Shown: positions 15,582 to 25,220 of the stretch, one piece after another | How positions within the stretch are numbered: position 1 is the first letter of the stretch | How the letters are laid out: every line of letters starts with the position of its first letter | Source: Acidobacteriota bacterium | GTDB lineage: Bacteria > Acidobacteriota > Thermoanaerobaculia > Gp7-AA8 | Length of the DNA stretch: 64,000 nucleotides | Reading direction: 5' to 3' | NCBI GenBank assembly: GCA_003223645.1 | Contig: QHVT01000003.1 | Span: forward strand, 620,001 to 684,000 | Notes under the pieces: model-generated | The model's input: the letters and a program-made list of their open reading frames with translations, nothing else | Told to the model about the DNA's origin: nothing | Database searches by the model: none | Translations under genes and position numbers: made by a program

Positions 15582-18500
15582 ATGCCCGAATCTTTTTTCG
15601 AAAAGCCGATTCTCAACTCGCCTTACGACTATCCGGCGGAGCATTGGGAGCTCGATGAGACCGGCCAGCCCACGAATCACATCCTGACTCATCGGCGGCC
15701 GGCGAAGTACATCACCCCGATTCCGAAGCCGAAGAAGCAGAAGCAGGGACAGAAGGCACTTGTCTTCGACGAAGGCAGAGGCATTTCGACCGAGGATCAG
15801 CAGTACGATCCGACGCCAATCATCAACGAGCTTCGCGTCCACGTCGATCGCTGGCGCAAGCTGAAGAATCCGAGTCAGTGGAACGTCACCCCGGAGACCG
15901 CGCGTCTTCTGCAACACTGGCGGAGCTACGCGTTCAACGATGTGACGCCGTTTTTCTGTCAGGTCGAAGCCGTCGAGACTGCGATCTGGCTCACCGAGGT
16001 TGCACCGGGAACGAAAGTAGGACGCCGCTTCCTCGAGCTCCTTCGCGCCGCCAACGAGCGGTCGAACCCGGGCCTCTCGCGACTCGCGTTGAAGCTCGCC
16101 ACCGGCGCGGGCAAGACCACCGTCATGGCCATGTTGATCGCGTGGCAGACGATCAACGCCGTTCGCCGCGTGAACAGCAAACACTTCACGCGCGGGTTCC
16201 TGATCGTCACGCCGGGCCTCACGATCAAAGACAGGCTTCGGGTTTTGCGGCCGAACGATCCCGACAGTTACTACCGCACGCGCGAGCTGGTGCCGCCGGA
16301 CATGCTCCAGGATCTCGATCGCGCGAAGATCATCATCACGAACTATCACGCCTTCAAGCTCCGTGAGACGCTGGAAGTCTCCAGGGGCACACGCGCCTTG
16401 CTGAAAGGACGGACCGGCGACGAAATCCAGACCCTCGAGACCGAAGGCCAGATGCTGCAACGCGTGTTGCCTGAGCTGATGGGGATGAAGAACGTCCTCG
16501 CCATCAACGACGAGGCGCACCATTGCTATCGCGAGAAACCGGATGCCGAGGCGGCGGACGAGGAGCCGCTCAAAGGCGAAGAAAAAGAGGAGGCTGAGAG
16601 AAACAAGGAAGCTGCGCGTCTATGGATCTCCGGTCTCGAAGCTGTCGACCGCAAGCTTGGCCTTCAACATGTGTTCGATCTCTCGGCCACACCATTTTTC
16701 CTGCGCGGCTCGGGCTACGCCGAAGGGACGCTGTTTCCCTGGACCATGAGCGACTTCTCGCTTATGGATGCGATCGAGTGCGGCATCGTCAAACTGCCGC
16801 GTGTGCCCGTCTCCGACAACATTCCGGGTAATCAAGCTCCGTTGTATCGCAATCTTTGGGAGCACATCCGCGCCGACATGCCGCGAAAGGGGCGAGGAAA
16901 GGCCGGCAAGCTCGATCCGATGAGGCTCCCGGTGGAGCTGCAGACCGCGCTGGAAGCACTGTACGGCCACTACAAAGAGACCTTCGAGCTCTGGGCGAAG
17001 GCGAACGTCGCCGTTCCTCCCTGCTTCATCGTCGTCTGCAACAACACCTCGGCCTCGAAGCTCGTGTACGACTACATCGCCGGTTTCGAATACCCCGAAG
17101 ACGAAAATGGCCGAACTCCCTCGCCGTACCTCGGCAAGTTCGAGCTGTTCCGCAACTACGACGAATACGGGAACAAGCTGCCGCGCCCACGAACGATTCT
17201 CATCGACAGCGAACAGCTCGAGTCCGGCGAAGGTCTCGACGAGAAGTTTCGTGACGTCGCAGCCGATGAAATTGACCGGTTTCGGCGCGAGCGACTCGAT
17301 CAAACGGGTGACCGCCTCGCCGCGGAAGACGTCACCGATCAGGAGCTTCTCCGCGAGGTGATGAACACGGTTGGCAAGAAAGGCGAGCTCGGGGAGTCGA
17401 TCCGATGTGTGGTCTCCGTCTCCATGCTCACCGAAGGATGGGACGCGAACACCGTCACCCACGTTCTCGGCGTGCGCGCCTTCGGCACGCAGCTCCTTTG
17501 CGAGCAGGTCATCGGGCGCGCGTTGCGCCGGCAGTCGTACGACCTGAACGAGCAGCGGCTGTTCAACGTCGAATACGCCGACGTCCTTGGCATTCCGTTC
17601 GATTTCAACGCGAAGCCGGTGGTTGTGTCGCCGCAACCGCCGCGCGAAACGATCCACGTCCACGCCGTCGTTCCCGACCGTGACGGCTGCGAGATCCGCT
17701 TCCCTCGCGTCGAGGGTTACCGGGTTGAATTGCCGGAGGAAAAGCTCACGGCGAACTTCACGCCGGATTCGACGTTCGTGCTCCGGCCGGACATGGTGAG
17801 TGCCACGCACACGCTGAACCAGGGGATCGTCGGCGAAGGAGTCGAGCTGACGCTCGCGCACACCGCAGACGTCCGCCGGTCGACGATCCTCTATCACCTC
17901 ACCACGCACCTGCTGCTCAAAAAATGGCGCGATGCCGGCGACGAGCCGCGGTTCTCGCTGTTCGGTCAGTTGAAACGCATTACCAGAGAGTGGTTGAACA
18001 ATCATCTCGTCTGCATGGGCGACACGTATCCCGCGCAGGTCCTCTACCGCGAATTCGCCGACGTCGCCTGCGAGAAGATCACCGCTGCCATCACGCGCGG
18101 ACACGCGAGCGAGCGGCCGATTCAGGCCATTCTCGATCCGTACAATCCGGCCGGCTCGACGCGCCACGTCACGTTCACTACCTCAAAAAGAAGCCGGTGG
18201 CAGACCGACCCGCGCCGCTGCCACGTCAACTGGGTGGTCCTCGACAGCGATTGGGAAGCGGAATTCTGCCGCGTCGCCGAGGGACACCCGCGGGTGCGCG
18301 CTTACGTGAAGAACCACGGCCTCGGATTCGAAGTGCCGTACCAGTTCGGAGGCGAGTCGCACAAATACCGTCCCGACTTCATCGTGCTCGTCGACGACGG
18401 CCGCGGCGACGGCGACCTGCTCCACCTCGTGGTGGAGATCAAAGGCTACCGTTACGAAAACGCGAAAGAGAAGAAGTCCACGATGGAGACCTATTGGGTG

Positions 18501-18644
18501 CCGGGTGTGAACAATCGCGGCGACTGGGGACGCTGGGCCTTCACCGAGATGGGGGACTTTTGGACGATGGAAATGGACTTCGCGGCGAAAGTCGAGCAGC
18601 GCTTCAACGACATGGTGGGCGCTGCGGCGGGTGAGGGGCGCTGA
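15582..18644 (+). CDS. Type III-like restriction endonuclease subunit (DEAD-type helicase + nuclease)
   Basis: A 1020-residue restriction subunit resembling the BPTD_3080 group. It has superfamily 2 helicase motifs in order: Walker A ATGAGKTT at 173-180, DEAH at 310-313 (INDEAHHCY), SAT at 368-370 (DLSATPFF), and motif VI EQVIGRALRRQ near 650. A PD-(D/E)xK-type nuclease lies at the C-terminus: YRPDFIVLVDD then HLVVEIKGY (about 930-955). It should translocate on or loop DNA and cleave unmodified DNA with its methyltransferase partner, encoded 5 bases downstream. The 159 bases between tRNA-Thr and this start hold no gene. Confidence 0.9.
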   Translation: MPESFFEKPILNSPYDYPAEHWELDETGQPTNHILTHRRPAKYITPIPKPKKQKQGQKALVFDEGRGISTEDQQYDPTPIINELRVHVDRWRKLKNPSQWNVTPETARLLQHWRSYAFNDVTPFFCQVEAVETAIWLTEVAPGTKVGRRFLELLRAANERSNPGLSRLALKLATGAGKTTVMAMLIAWQTINAVRRVNSKHFTRGFLIVTPGLTIKDRLRVLRPNDPDSYYRTRELVPPDMLQDLDRAKIIITNYHAFKLRETLEVSRGTRALLKGRTGDEIQTLETEGQMLQRVLPELMGMKNVLAINDEAHHCYREKPDAEAADEEPLKGEEKEEAERNKEAARLWISGLEAVDRKLGLQHVFDLSATPFFLRGSGYAEGTLFPWTMSDFSLMDAIECGIVKLPRVPVSDNIPGNQAPLYRNLWEHIRADMPRKGRGKAGKLDPMRLPVELQTALEALYGHYKETFELWAKANVAVPPCFIVVCNNTSASKLVYDYIAGFEYPEDENGRTPSPYLGKFELFRNYDEYGNKLPRPRTILIDSEQLESGEGLDEKFRDVAADEIDRFRRERLDQTGDRLAAEDVTDQELLREVMNTVGKKGELGESIRCVVSVSMLTEGWDANTVTHVLGVRAFGTQLLCEQVIGRALRRQSYDLNEQRLFNVEYADVLGIPFDFNAKPVVVSPQPPRETIHVHAVVPDRDGCEIRFPRVEGYRVELPEEKLTANFTPDSTFVLRPDMVSATHTLNQGIVGEGVELTLAHTADVRRSTILYHLTTHLLLKKWRDAGDEPRFSLFGQLKRITREWLNNHLVCMGDTYPAQVLYREFADVACEKITAAITRGHASERPIQAILDPYNPAGSTRHVTFTTSKRSRWQTDPRRCHVNWVVLDSDWEAEFCRVAEGHPRVRAYVKNHGLGFEVPYQFGGESHKYRPDFIVLVDDGRGDGDLLHLVVEIKGYRYENAKEKKSTMETYWVPGVNNRGDWGRWAFTEMGDFWTMEMDFAAKVEQRFNDMVGAAAGEGR

Positions 18645-18649
18645 AGACG

Positions 18650-21430
18650 ATGGCAAAAAAAGGGAAGACGCTGAAGCAGGTAGAGACGCTCAAGCAAGAA
18701 GCGTCGCGCAAGAACATCCCGACCGCGGAATACGAGTCGCTGATCGAGAAAGAGAGCCAGACCCCGGTGCAGGTGGCGTACGAGCGCCGCAACCGCGATC
18801 TCGACCCCCAGCTGGTCTGGCGAGGGAAGGACGAGCAGGACTGGTCCGATCTCGTCGTCCCCGCGCCGCCGCTGTACATCCAGGAAAAAGTGCACCCGAA
18901 GGTGCTCATCGACGACCTGCTCAAGCGGACCAGCGAGAGCGATTCGAAACAGGCCGGCGCCAACTTCGATTTGTTCGCAGACTTCAACGGCCTGCCGAGC
19001 GCCGAGGCGCGGACGGAGTTCTACCAGCACGACCAGAATTGGTCGAACCGAATGATCCTCGGCGATTCATTGCAGGTCATGGCCAGCCTCGCGGAGCGCG
19101 AGGGGCTGCGGGGGAAGGTGCAGTGCATCTATTTCGACCCGCCGTATGGGATCAAGTTCAATTCGAACTTTCAGTGGTCGACGACCAGTCGCGACGTGAA
19201 GGATGGCGCGGCCGAGCATATTACGCGTGAACCGGAACAGGTGAAGGCGTTTCGGGATACGTGGCGGGATGGGATTCATTCGTATTTGACGTATTTGCGC
19301 GATCGGCTGGCGATAGCGCGAGATCTACTGTCGGATTCCGGATCAATATTTGTGCAGATCGGATCGGAGAATGTTCACAGAGTTCGCGCTCTGCTCGATG
19401 AAGTCTTTGGTGATGGCAACTTCGCGTCGTTGATAACATTTCAAAGCACAACCGGGCTGGGAACAGTCGGTCTATCGCCGTCAGGGGACTACATTCTCTG
19501 GTATTACAAAGACCGAAGTCAGGCAAAGTACCGCTCGCTCGTATTTAGGAAAGCCGATCGTGGAGGTTTCGACTATTACGCATACGTCAGAGATGAAAGT
19601 GGCAGAATGTGGCGTGGTGATGACGTTGAGATCCGATCGGGTCAGTATGAATTATTTTTCCCGGATAATTTGGTCAGTCAGCGACCGCTAGGCGAAGGTG
19701 ATCTGAAAGAGTTTGGATGGAAAGGTACGCTGTTTCGTCCAGGCAAAGGAACATTCAAGACCGATCTTGTAGGATTGGAGCGTCTCGGTAAAGCCAATCG
19801 GCTGTGGGAATCGAGTGGCAAGATCCTTAGGTACGTCAGGATGGCGACCGACTATCCCGTCGTCGCAATGCATAACCTGTGGACTGATACCAGCACTGGA
19901 AGCTTTACTGAAGCGAAGGTCTATGTCGTACAAACGAACTCTAAAGTCATAGAGCGATGCATCTTGATGACAACTGATCCAGGCGATCTAGTGCTTGATC
20001 CCACCTGCGGTTCTGGAACGACAGCGACAGTCGCAGAACAATGGGCTCGCCGTTGGATCACCATCGACACCTCGCGCGTTGCACTCGCACTCGCCCGCGC
20101 TCGCATCATGGGTGCCCGCTATCCCTATTACCTTCTAGCCGACTCGCGTGGAGGACAAACAAAGGAAGCAGAAATCACGCGCAAGCCCCCTCCCTCCAAG
20201 CCCGTCCACAACAATATCCGTCACGGTTTCGTCTACGAGCGCGTTCAGCATATCACTCTGAAGTCGATCGCCAACAATGCGGAGATCGACGTCATTTGGG
20301 AGAAATGGCAGCAGGAGCTCGAGCCGTTGCGCGAGAAACTCAACGCCGCACTGACCCAGCAATGGGAGGAATGGGAGATTCCGCGCGAGGCGAATGCAAA
20401 GTGGGATGTGCAGGCGCGCAACTATCACGCTCAATGGTGGGCGGCGCGTATCTCGCGGCAGAAGGAGATCGACGCTTCGATCATCGCAAGGGCGGAGTTC
20501 GAGTATCTCTACAACGAGCCGTATCAGGATACCAAAAGGGTTCGCGTCGCCGGTCCCTTCACCGTGGAGAGCCTCTCGCCGCACCGCGTTCTCGGCGTCG
20601 ACGAGAACGATGAGCTGATCGACAGCCTTACCGACAAGCGTACGGGCTACGAGGGGAAGCGCGATTTCCCGTCCATGATCCTCGACAACCTTCGCACGGC
20701 CGGAGTGCAACAGGCTCACAAGGAAGACCGCATCACTTTTACGGCGCTGACGCCATGGCCGGGCAGGTACATCTGCGGGGAAGGACGTTACGTCGAAGGT
20801 GAATCGGGAGCCGAGCGCCGCGCCGGCATCTTCATCGGCCCGGAATTCGGCACAGTTCTTCGCGCCGATCTCGTCGTCGCTGCGCGTGAGGCGGCTGATG
20901 CCGGTTTCGACGTCCTCATCGCCTGCGCATTCAATTACGAGGCGCACACCACCGAATTCGCGAGGCTCGGCAGCGTCCCCGTTCTGAAGGCGCGCATGAA
21001 TGCCGATCTCCACATGTCCGAGGATCTCAAGAACACCGGGAAGGGTAATCTCTTCGTCATCTTCGGAGAGCCCGATATCGACGTCGTCGACGTGGACAAC
21101 GATCAAATCAAAGTCAAGATCAACGGCGTCGACGTCTTTCATCCCAGCAGCGGCAAAGTCGAAAGCTCCGGTCCCGAGGGCATCGCCTGCTGGTTCATCG
21201 ACACCGACTACAACGAGGAAAGCTTCTTCGTCCGCCACGCCTACTTCCTCGGCCAGAACGATCCCTACAGCGCCCTCAAGACGACGCTGAAAGCGGAAAT
21301 CAACGAGGAAGCATGGTCGACTCTCAACAGCGACACCTCGCGCCCATTCCCGAAGCCGGCGAACGGCCGGATCGCGGTCAAAGTCATCAATCATCTCGGT
21401 GATGAGGTGATGAAGGTGTTCCGCGTATGA
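18650..21430 (+). CDS. Site-specific DNA methyltransferase (type III-like Mod), mosaic gene
   Basis: A 926-residue beta-class amino-methyltransferase: motif IV DPPYG at 163-167 precedes the SAM-binding motif DPTCGSGTT near 447. It should modify adenine or cytosine-N4 in the site cut by its restriction partner. The segment between the two motifs, where target recognition lies, has lower G+C (two 60-base lines I counted, 19381-19440 and 19621-19680, are 48% and 42%) than the flanks (about 60%). The change is fairly sharp, near 19260 and 20040, which suggests replacement of the recognition domain. A long C-terminal part (about 530-926) follows. It overlaps the next gene by 4 bases. Confidence 0.92.
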   Translation: MAKKGKTLKQVETLKQEASRKNIPTAEYESLIEKESQTPVQVAYERRNRDLDPQLVWRGKDEQDWSDLVVPAPPLYIQEKVHPKVLIDDLLKRTSESDSKQAGANFDLFADFNGLPSAEARTEFYQHDQNWSNRMILGDSLQVMASLAEREGLRGKVQCIYFDPPYGIKFNSNFQWSTTSRDVKDGAAEHITREPEQVKAFRDTWRDGIHSYLTYLRDRLAIARDLLSDSGSIFVQIGSENVHRVRALLDEVFGDGNFASLITFQSTTGLGTVGLSPSGDYILWYYKDRSQAKYRSLVFRKADRGGFDYYAYVRDESGRMWRGDDVEIRSGQYELFFPDNLVSQRPLGEGDLKEFGWKGTLFRPGKGTFKTDLVGLERLGKANRLWESSGKILRYVRMATDYPVVAMHNLWTDTSTGSFTEAKVYVVQTNSKVIERCILMTTDPGDLVLDPTCGSGTTATVAEQWARRWITIDTSRVALALARARIMGARYPYYLLADSRGGQTKEAEITRKPPPSKPVHNNIRHGFVYERVQHITLKSIANNAEIDVIWEKWQQELEPLREKLNAALTQQWEEWEIPREANAKWDVQARNYHAQWWAARISRQKEIDASIIARAEFEYLYNEPYQDTKRVRVAGPFTVESLSPHRVLGVDENDELIDSLTDKRTGYEGKRDFPSMILDNLRTAGVQQAHKEDRITFTALTPWPGRYICGEGRYVEGESGAERRAGIFIGPEFGTVLRADLVVAAREAADAGFDVLIACAFNYEAHTTEFARLGSVPVLKARMNADLHMSEDLKNTGKGNLFVIFGEPDIDVVDVDNDQIKVKINGVDVFHPSSGKVESSGPEGIACWFIDTDYNEESFFVRHAYFLGQNDPYSALKTTLKAEINEEAWSTLNSDTSRPFPKPANGRIAVKVINHLGDEVMKVFRV

Positions 21431-22182
21431 CGGACGCCCTTCATCTCGCACACGCCCCGATCATCGAGGCGGTACTCGATATCAACTGTGATCTCCCGCC
21501 GACGATCGACTTTGCCGCGCTGCAGGAGCGTGCGAAGCAGGCTTTGAGCGCGTCGTATCCGATCGCCCGCCGCCAGATCACGCAGCGTCATGAGCTCCGG
21601 ACCGCGGCTGCCGTTGGCACGGCAGACGTCGCGGTCCGAGAGCAGGTCACAGGCCTCCAGTTTCTCCACACCGACGAGAAACAGATCGTGCAGTTTCGGA
21701 GTGCTGGTTATACGTTCAATCGCCTCGCTCCATACAGCAGCCTGGACGACTATCTTGCTGATATCGAGTGGAGCTGGAACATCTTTCGCGAGTTGACAAG
21801 GCCGGTTCAGATTCGCGCCATTGGTCTCCGCTTCATCAATCGCATTCTTCTCCCGATGACCGGTGGAGGCGTCGACCTGAGCGAATACTTGCGATTGAGT
21901 CCGCAACTCGCCGACGGCAAAACGCTCGAATTCGTCGGATTTATGCATCAACATGTCGCGGTCGAAGTGGCAACGGAAAATCAGGTGAACGTCAATCTGG
22001 TCACGCAGCTGCCGGAGAATGATCAGCTGCCGATCATTCTTGATATCGAGACCTCCGACCAGCGGAACAGGCTTCCCGAGGATTGGCAGGGTGTTCGGGA
22101 AGCGATTGTTTCTCTCCGCAGTTTGAAGAATCGGGTTTTTGAGAGGACACTTACGGAAGAATGTCTGAACCTGTTTCGATAG
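21427..22182 (+). CDS. TIGR04255 family protein
   Basis: A 251-residue protein matching the sporadically distributed TIGR04255 family: the N-terminal LAHAPIIEAVLDINCDLPP, a central RLAPYSSLDDY stretch, and IRAIGLRFINRILLP. The family's role is unknown. Members are frequent beside restriction and other defence genes. Its ATG overlaps the methyltransferase stop (ATGA), so it is co-translated with the restriction-modification pair. It overlaps the following gene by 22 bases. No catalytic motif or signal peptide was seen. Confidence 0.8.
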   Translation: MTDALHLAHAPIIEAVLDINCDLPPTIDFAALQERAKQALSASYPIARRQITQRHELRTAAAVGTADVAVREQVTGLQFLHTDEKQIVQFRSAGYTFNRLAPYSSLDDYLADIEWSWNIFRELTRPVQIRAIGLRFINRILLPMTGGGVDLSEYLRLSPQLADGKTLEFVGFMHQHVAVEVATENQVNVNLVTQLPENDQLPIILDIETSDQRNRLPEDWQGVREAIVSLRSLKNRVFERTLTEECLNLFR

Positions 22183-22700
22183 CCGTCGCGGGATATACGC
22201 TCGCGTTGTACCTCGCGACACGCACGAGCAGCGCGGTTTCGCGTGAGGCGGCCGCGATCCGCGATGCCGCGTCAGCGATCATCGCGTCACGCGACCGTTC
22301 GCTGGCGCTCTTCGGTGCGAAGAGCTCCGTGATCGACCGGATCAACGAGCTCGCGCTGGAATGCGCAAGCGATGGATGGAATGGGGAGGGAGGAGTCTCC
22401 ATCTCGGGGGAAGTGATCGATCGTGCTGTCAGTTTCGTGCGTGCTCTCCCTGATGGATTCACACTGCCAGACATCGCGCCAGAGCCGGACGGCTCGATCT
22501 CCTTTGATTGGATCGTGGCGCGGACCCGCGCGTTCTCCGTCAGTGTGGGCGCGACGAATCGCCTTGCCTTCGCCTGGATCGACGGAACGGATCGCGGCCA
22601 CGGGGTTGCGCGGTTCGACGGCGACACGGTTCCCGCGAGAATCCTCGGCGGCATCCGCGATCTGACCGATGAGCGATCCACTGCCGTCCGGGTTGCCTGA
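22161..22700 (+). CDS. Hypothetical protein in restriction-modification operon
   Basis: A 179-residue protein of unknown function. It has a helical N-terminal half (to about residue 60), then a conserved-looking segment ALECASDGWNGEGGVSISGE and a beta-rich C-terminal half. The DGWNGEG phrase, followed by a helix ending FVRALP, is shared by many small proteins of accessory regions, as far as I recall. It overlaps both neighbours (22 and 32 bases), so it is part of the same translational unit and probably works with the 138-residue protein that follows. Confidence 0.7.
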   Translation: MSEPVSIAVAGYTLALYLATRTSSAVSREAAAIRDAASAIIASRDRSLALFGAKSSVIDRINELALECASDGWNGEGGVSISGEVIDRAVSFVRALPDGFTLPDIAPEPDGSISFDWIVARTRAFSVSVGATNRLAFAWIDGTDRGHGVARFDGDTVPARILGGIRDLTDERSTAVRVA

Positions 22701-23085
22701 GATCGTCGCGGACGAAGAGGATCTCGCAAGGATCCTTCGCTCTTCCGGACATTTCAGTACGACCGTAGTGAAAGGAGCCGCATTTCTTCCGGCGAAAGAC
22801 GGAATGACCTCTGTGATTCGCCACGGTGCTGAGCCCCGCCAGGAGCTGTGGAAATTAGCCAGGGCTTTTCTTGGCTCGGAAGTGAAGTTCCACGGCGCGG
22901 CAGTTTGCAAAGCCACTGTCGTCCGCGCCCAGCATCTGAATGTCGTCGCCGACGAACCGCCGCCGCGGCACGCAAACGTGGTCGAATGGCCGGTGCACGC
23001 CGACCCCGAATTGCAGAAAGCGCGACAGAAGGAGATCGCGCTGGTCATCGCTTCTCAGTCGGTTCTGGTGAAGGTCGAGGCATAG
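22669..23085 (+). CDS. Hypothetical protein in restriction-modification operon
   Basis: A 138-residue protein of unknown function. It begins inside the preceding gene (32-base overlap) and ends two bases before the RelE-UvrD fusion. No known motif was recognised. It contains a Thr/Ser strand-rich N-terminal half and the Trp-containing phrase NVVEWPVHADPELQKARQKE near its end. The tight overlaps argue for a shared role with the 179-residue protein. Confidence 0.7.
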   Translation: MSDPLPSGLPEIVADEEDLARILRSSGHFSTTVVKGAAFLPAKDGMTSVIRHGAEPRQELWKLARAFLGSEVKFHGAAVCKATVVRAQHLNVVADEPPPRHANVVEWPVHADPELQKARQKEIALVIASQSVLVKVEA

Positions 23086-23087
23086 CA

Positions 23088-25184
23088 ATGGACGTCCGAA
23101 TTGCCGACACCTTCACCGACAGCCTCGCCAAGCTCACGGGCGACGAGCAGAAGCTCGTCAAGACGACGGCGTTTGATCTGCAACTGAACCCCGCCAGTCC
23201 CGGGATGCAGTTTCATCGCATCAGCAAGTCGAAGGATACGAATTTCTGGTCGGTGCGCGTCGGCAGCGATCTGCGCCTCATCGTTCACAAGACCGCATCG
23301 AGTCTGATGCTCTGCTACGTCGATCATCATGACGCCGCGTACGCGTGGGCGGAGCGGCGGAAGATCGAACGGCATCCGCAGACGGGAGCGGCGCAACTTG
23401 TCGAAGTACGCGAGACGGTTCGAGAGATCGTCATTCCGAAGTACGTCGAAGCCGCGCCGCCGGCTGACGCGCCGAAGCCGCTCTTCACGGATGTTCCGGA
23501 ATGGGTATTCCTCAGTCATGGCGTGCCGCCGGAGTGGATCGGCGACGTCCGCGCTGCGACCGAGGAGACGCTGTTCGAGATTGCCGAGCATCTTCCGCGC
23601 GAGGGAGCAGAACTGTTGCTGAATCTCGCGACCGGCGCACCGCTCCCGCCCATCGCACTCGATCTGCCGCCTCACGTCGATGCGTTCGCGCACCCGCATG
23701 CGCAGCAGCGTTTCCGGGTGATCGAGAACGGCGAAGAGCTGGAGCGCGCGCTCGACGAGCCATGGGAGAAGTGGATCGTCTTCCTTCATCCCGCGCAACG
23801 GCAGTTGGTCGAACGGGAGTTCAACGGTCCTGCGCGTGTTGGTGGCTCGGCGGGAACGGGCAAAACCATCGTCGCGCTTCACCGCGCCGTGCATCTCGCG
23901 CGCACGCATGAAGACGCGCGGGTGCTGCTCACTACGTTCTCCGACACGCTCGCCAACGCACTTCGGTTGCGAATGCGGCTGCTGATCGGCAATCAGCCGC
24001 GGATCGCGGAACGTCTCGAAGTGCAGTCGATTCCCAGCATCGGGCGCCGTCTTTACACGGCTCACTTCGGAGCTCCGAGGCTCGCCTTGGAAGATGAGCT
24101 GCGGCGGATGCTCGCCGAAGCAGCCGCTTCGGCGAATGCCCACGGCTTCTCCGCCAATTTTCTCTGGAATGAATGGTCGATCGTTGCGGACGCGTGGCAG
24201 CTCGAGTCGTGGGAAATGTATCGCGACGTACAGAGGCTCGGACGCAAGACCCGCCTCGCAGAAAAGCACCGGATTCTGCTCTGGTCGATCTTTGAAGCAG
24301 TGCGCGCGAAGCTCGTCGATCGGAACCTGATCACGTCCGCCACGATGTTCCGGCGGCTTGCCGAGAAGGTGGCGCAGCTTCCGCGTCCCATCTTCGATTC
24401 CGTCATCGTGGATGAGGCACAGGATGTCGGTGTTCCCGAGCTCCGTTTCCTGGCGGCGCTCGGTGAAAGTCGTCCGAACGCGCTGTTCTTCACCGGAGAT
24501 CTCGGTCAACGAATTTTCCAGCAGCCGTTTTCCTGGAAGGAGCTCGGAGTCGACGTCCGAGGACGTTCGGCACGGCTGCGCGTCAACTACCGCACCTCTC
24601 ATCAGATTCGTTCGCGCGCCGATCGGTTGCTCGGCACGGAGCTTTCCGATGTCGACGGGATCACTGAAGAGCGAACAGGGACGATCTCCGTGTTTAACGG
24701 TGTCCTTCCTGTGGTGACGGCGGAGCAATCGGAAGGAAGCGAACAGCAGCGCGTCACCTCATGGCTCCGGCAACGCAGCAGCGAAGGATTACGGCCCCGC
24801 GAGATCGCGCTGTTTGTCCGCTCGAACGCCGAGATTCCGCGTGCCGAAGCGGCGGCGCGAGCGGCGAATGTCCCGTATGCCGTCCTGAGCGAGAAGATGG
24901 AAACGACGCAGGGCCAGGTCACGATCGCCACGATGCACCTTGCCAAAGGACTCGAATTTCGTGCTGTGGCGGTGATGGCTTGCGACGACGGCGTCATCCC
25001 GTTGCAGGAACGGATCGAAACAGTCGCCGAGGAGTCGGATCTGGAGGAGGTTTATCAGACCGAGCGTCACCTCTTGTACGTTGCCTGCACGCGCGCTCGG
25101 GATCACCTGCTCGTGACAGGCATAGCGCCGGGATCGGAGTTTCTGGATGACCTCCAGCAATCCGGCGCTTCAGCTACTGCCTAG
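23088..25184 (+). CDS. UvrD/Rep-type helicase fused to an N-terminal RelE-like domain
   Basis: A 698-residue fusion. Residues 1-95 look like the RelE/ParE toxin fold (MDVRIADTFTDSLAKLTGDE, later NFWSVRVGSDLRLIVHKT). The remainder is a superfamily 1 helicase: Walker A GGSAGTGKTIVALH near 253, DEAQDVGVP near 440, GDLGQRIFQ, TIATMHLAKGLEFRAVAVM near 610, and LLYVACTRARDHLLVTG near the end. The start follows the previous stop by two bases. The RelE part lacks an adjacent antitoxin gene and may serve in binding rather than as a free toxin. Position in the island suggests a defence or DNA-processing role. Confidence 0.88.
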   Translation: MDVRIADTFTDSLAKLTGDEQKLVKTTAFDLQLNPASPGMQFHRISKSKDTNFWSVRVGSDLRLIVHKTASSLMLCYVDHHDAAYAWAERRKIERHPQTGAAQLVEVRETVREIVIPKYVEAAPPADAPKPLFTDVPEWVFLSHGVPPEWIGDVRAATEETLFEIAEHLPREGAELLLNLATGAPLPPIALDLPPHVDAFAHPHAQQRFRVIENGEELERALDEPWEKWIVFLHPAQRQLVEREFNGPARVGGSAGTGKTIVALHRAVHLARTHEDARVLLTTFSDTLANALRLRMRLLIGNQPRIAERLEVQSIPSIGRRLYTAHFGAPRLALEDELRRMLAEAAASANAHGFSANFLWNEWSIVADAWQLESWEMYRDVQRLGRKTRLAEKHRILLWSIFEAVRAKLVDRNLITSATMFRRLAEKVAQLPRPIFDSVIVDEAQDVGVPELRFLAALGESRPNALFFTGDLGQRIFQQPFSWKELGVDVRGRSARLRVNYRTSHQIRSRADRLLGTELSDVDGITEERTGTISVFNGVLPVVTAEQSEGSEQQRVTSWLRQRSSEGLRPREIALFVRSNAEIPRAEAAARAANVPYAVLSEKMETTQGQVTIATMHLAKGLEFRAVAVMACDDGVIPLQERIETVAEESDLEEVYQTERHLLYVACTRARDHLLVTGIAPGSEFLDDLQQSGASATA

Positions 25185-25220
25185 AGATCGGGACTGCAAT
25201 GAGAGAATCCCCCTCCGCAC

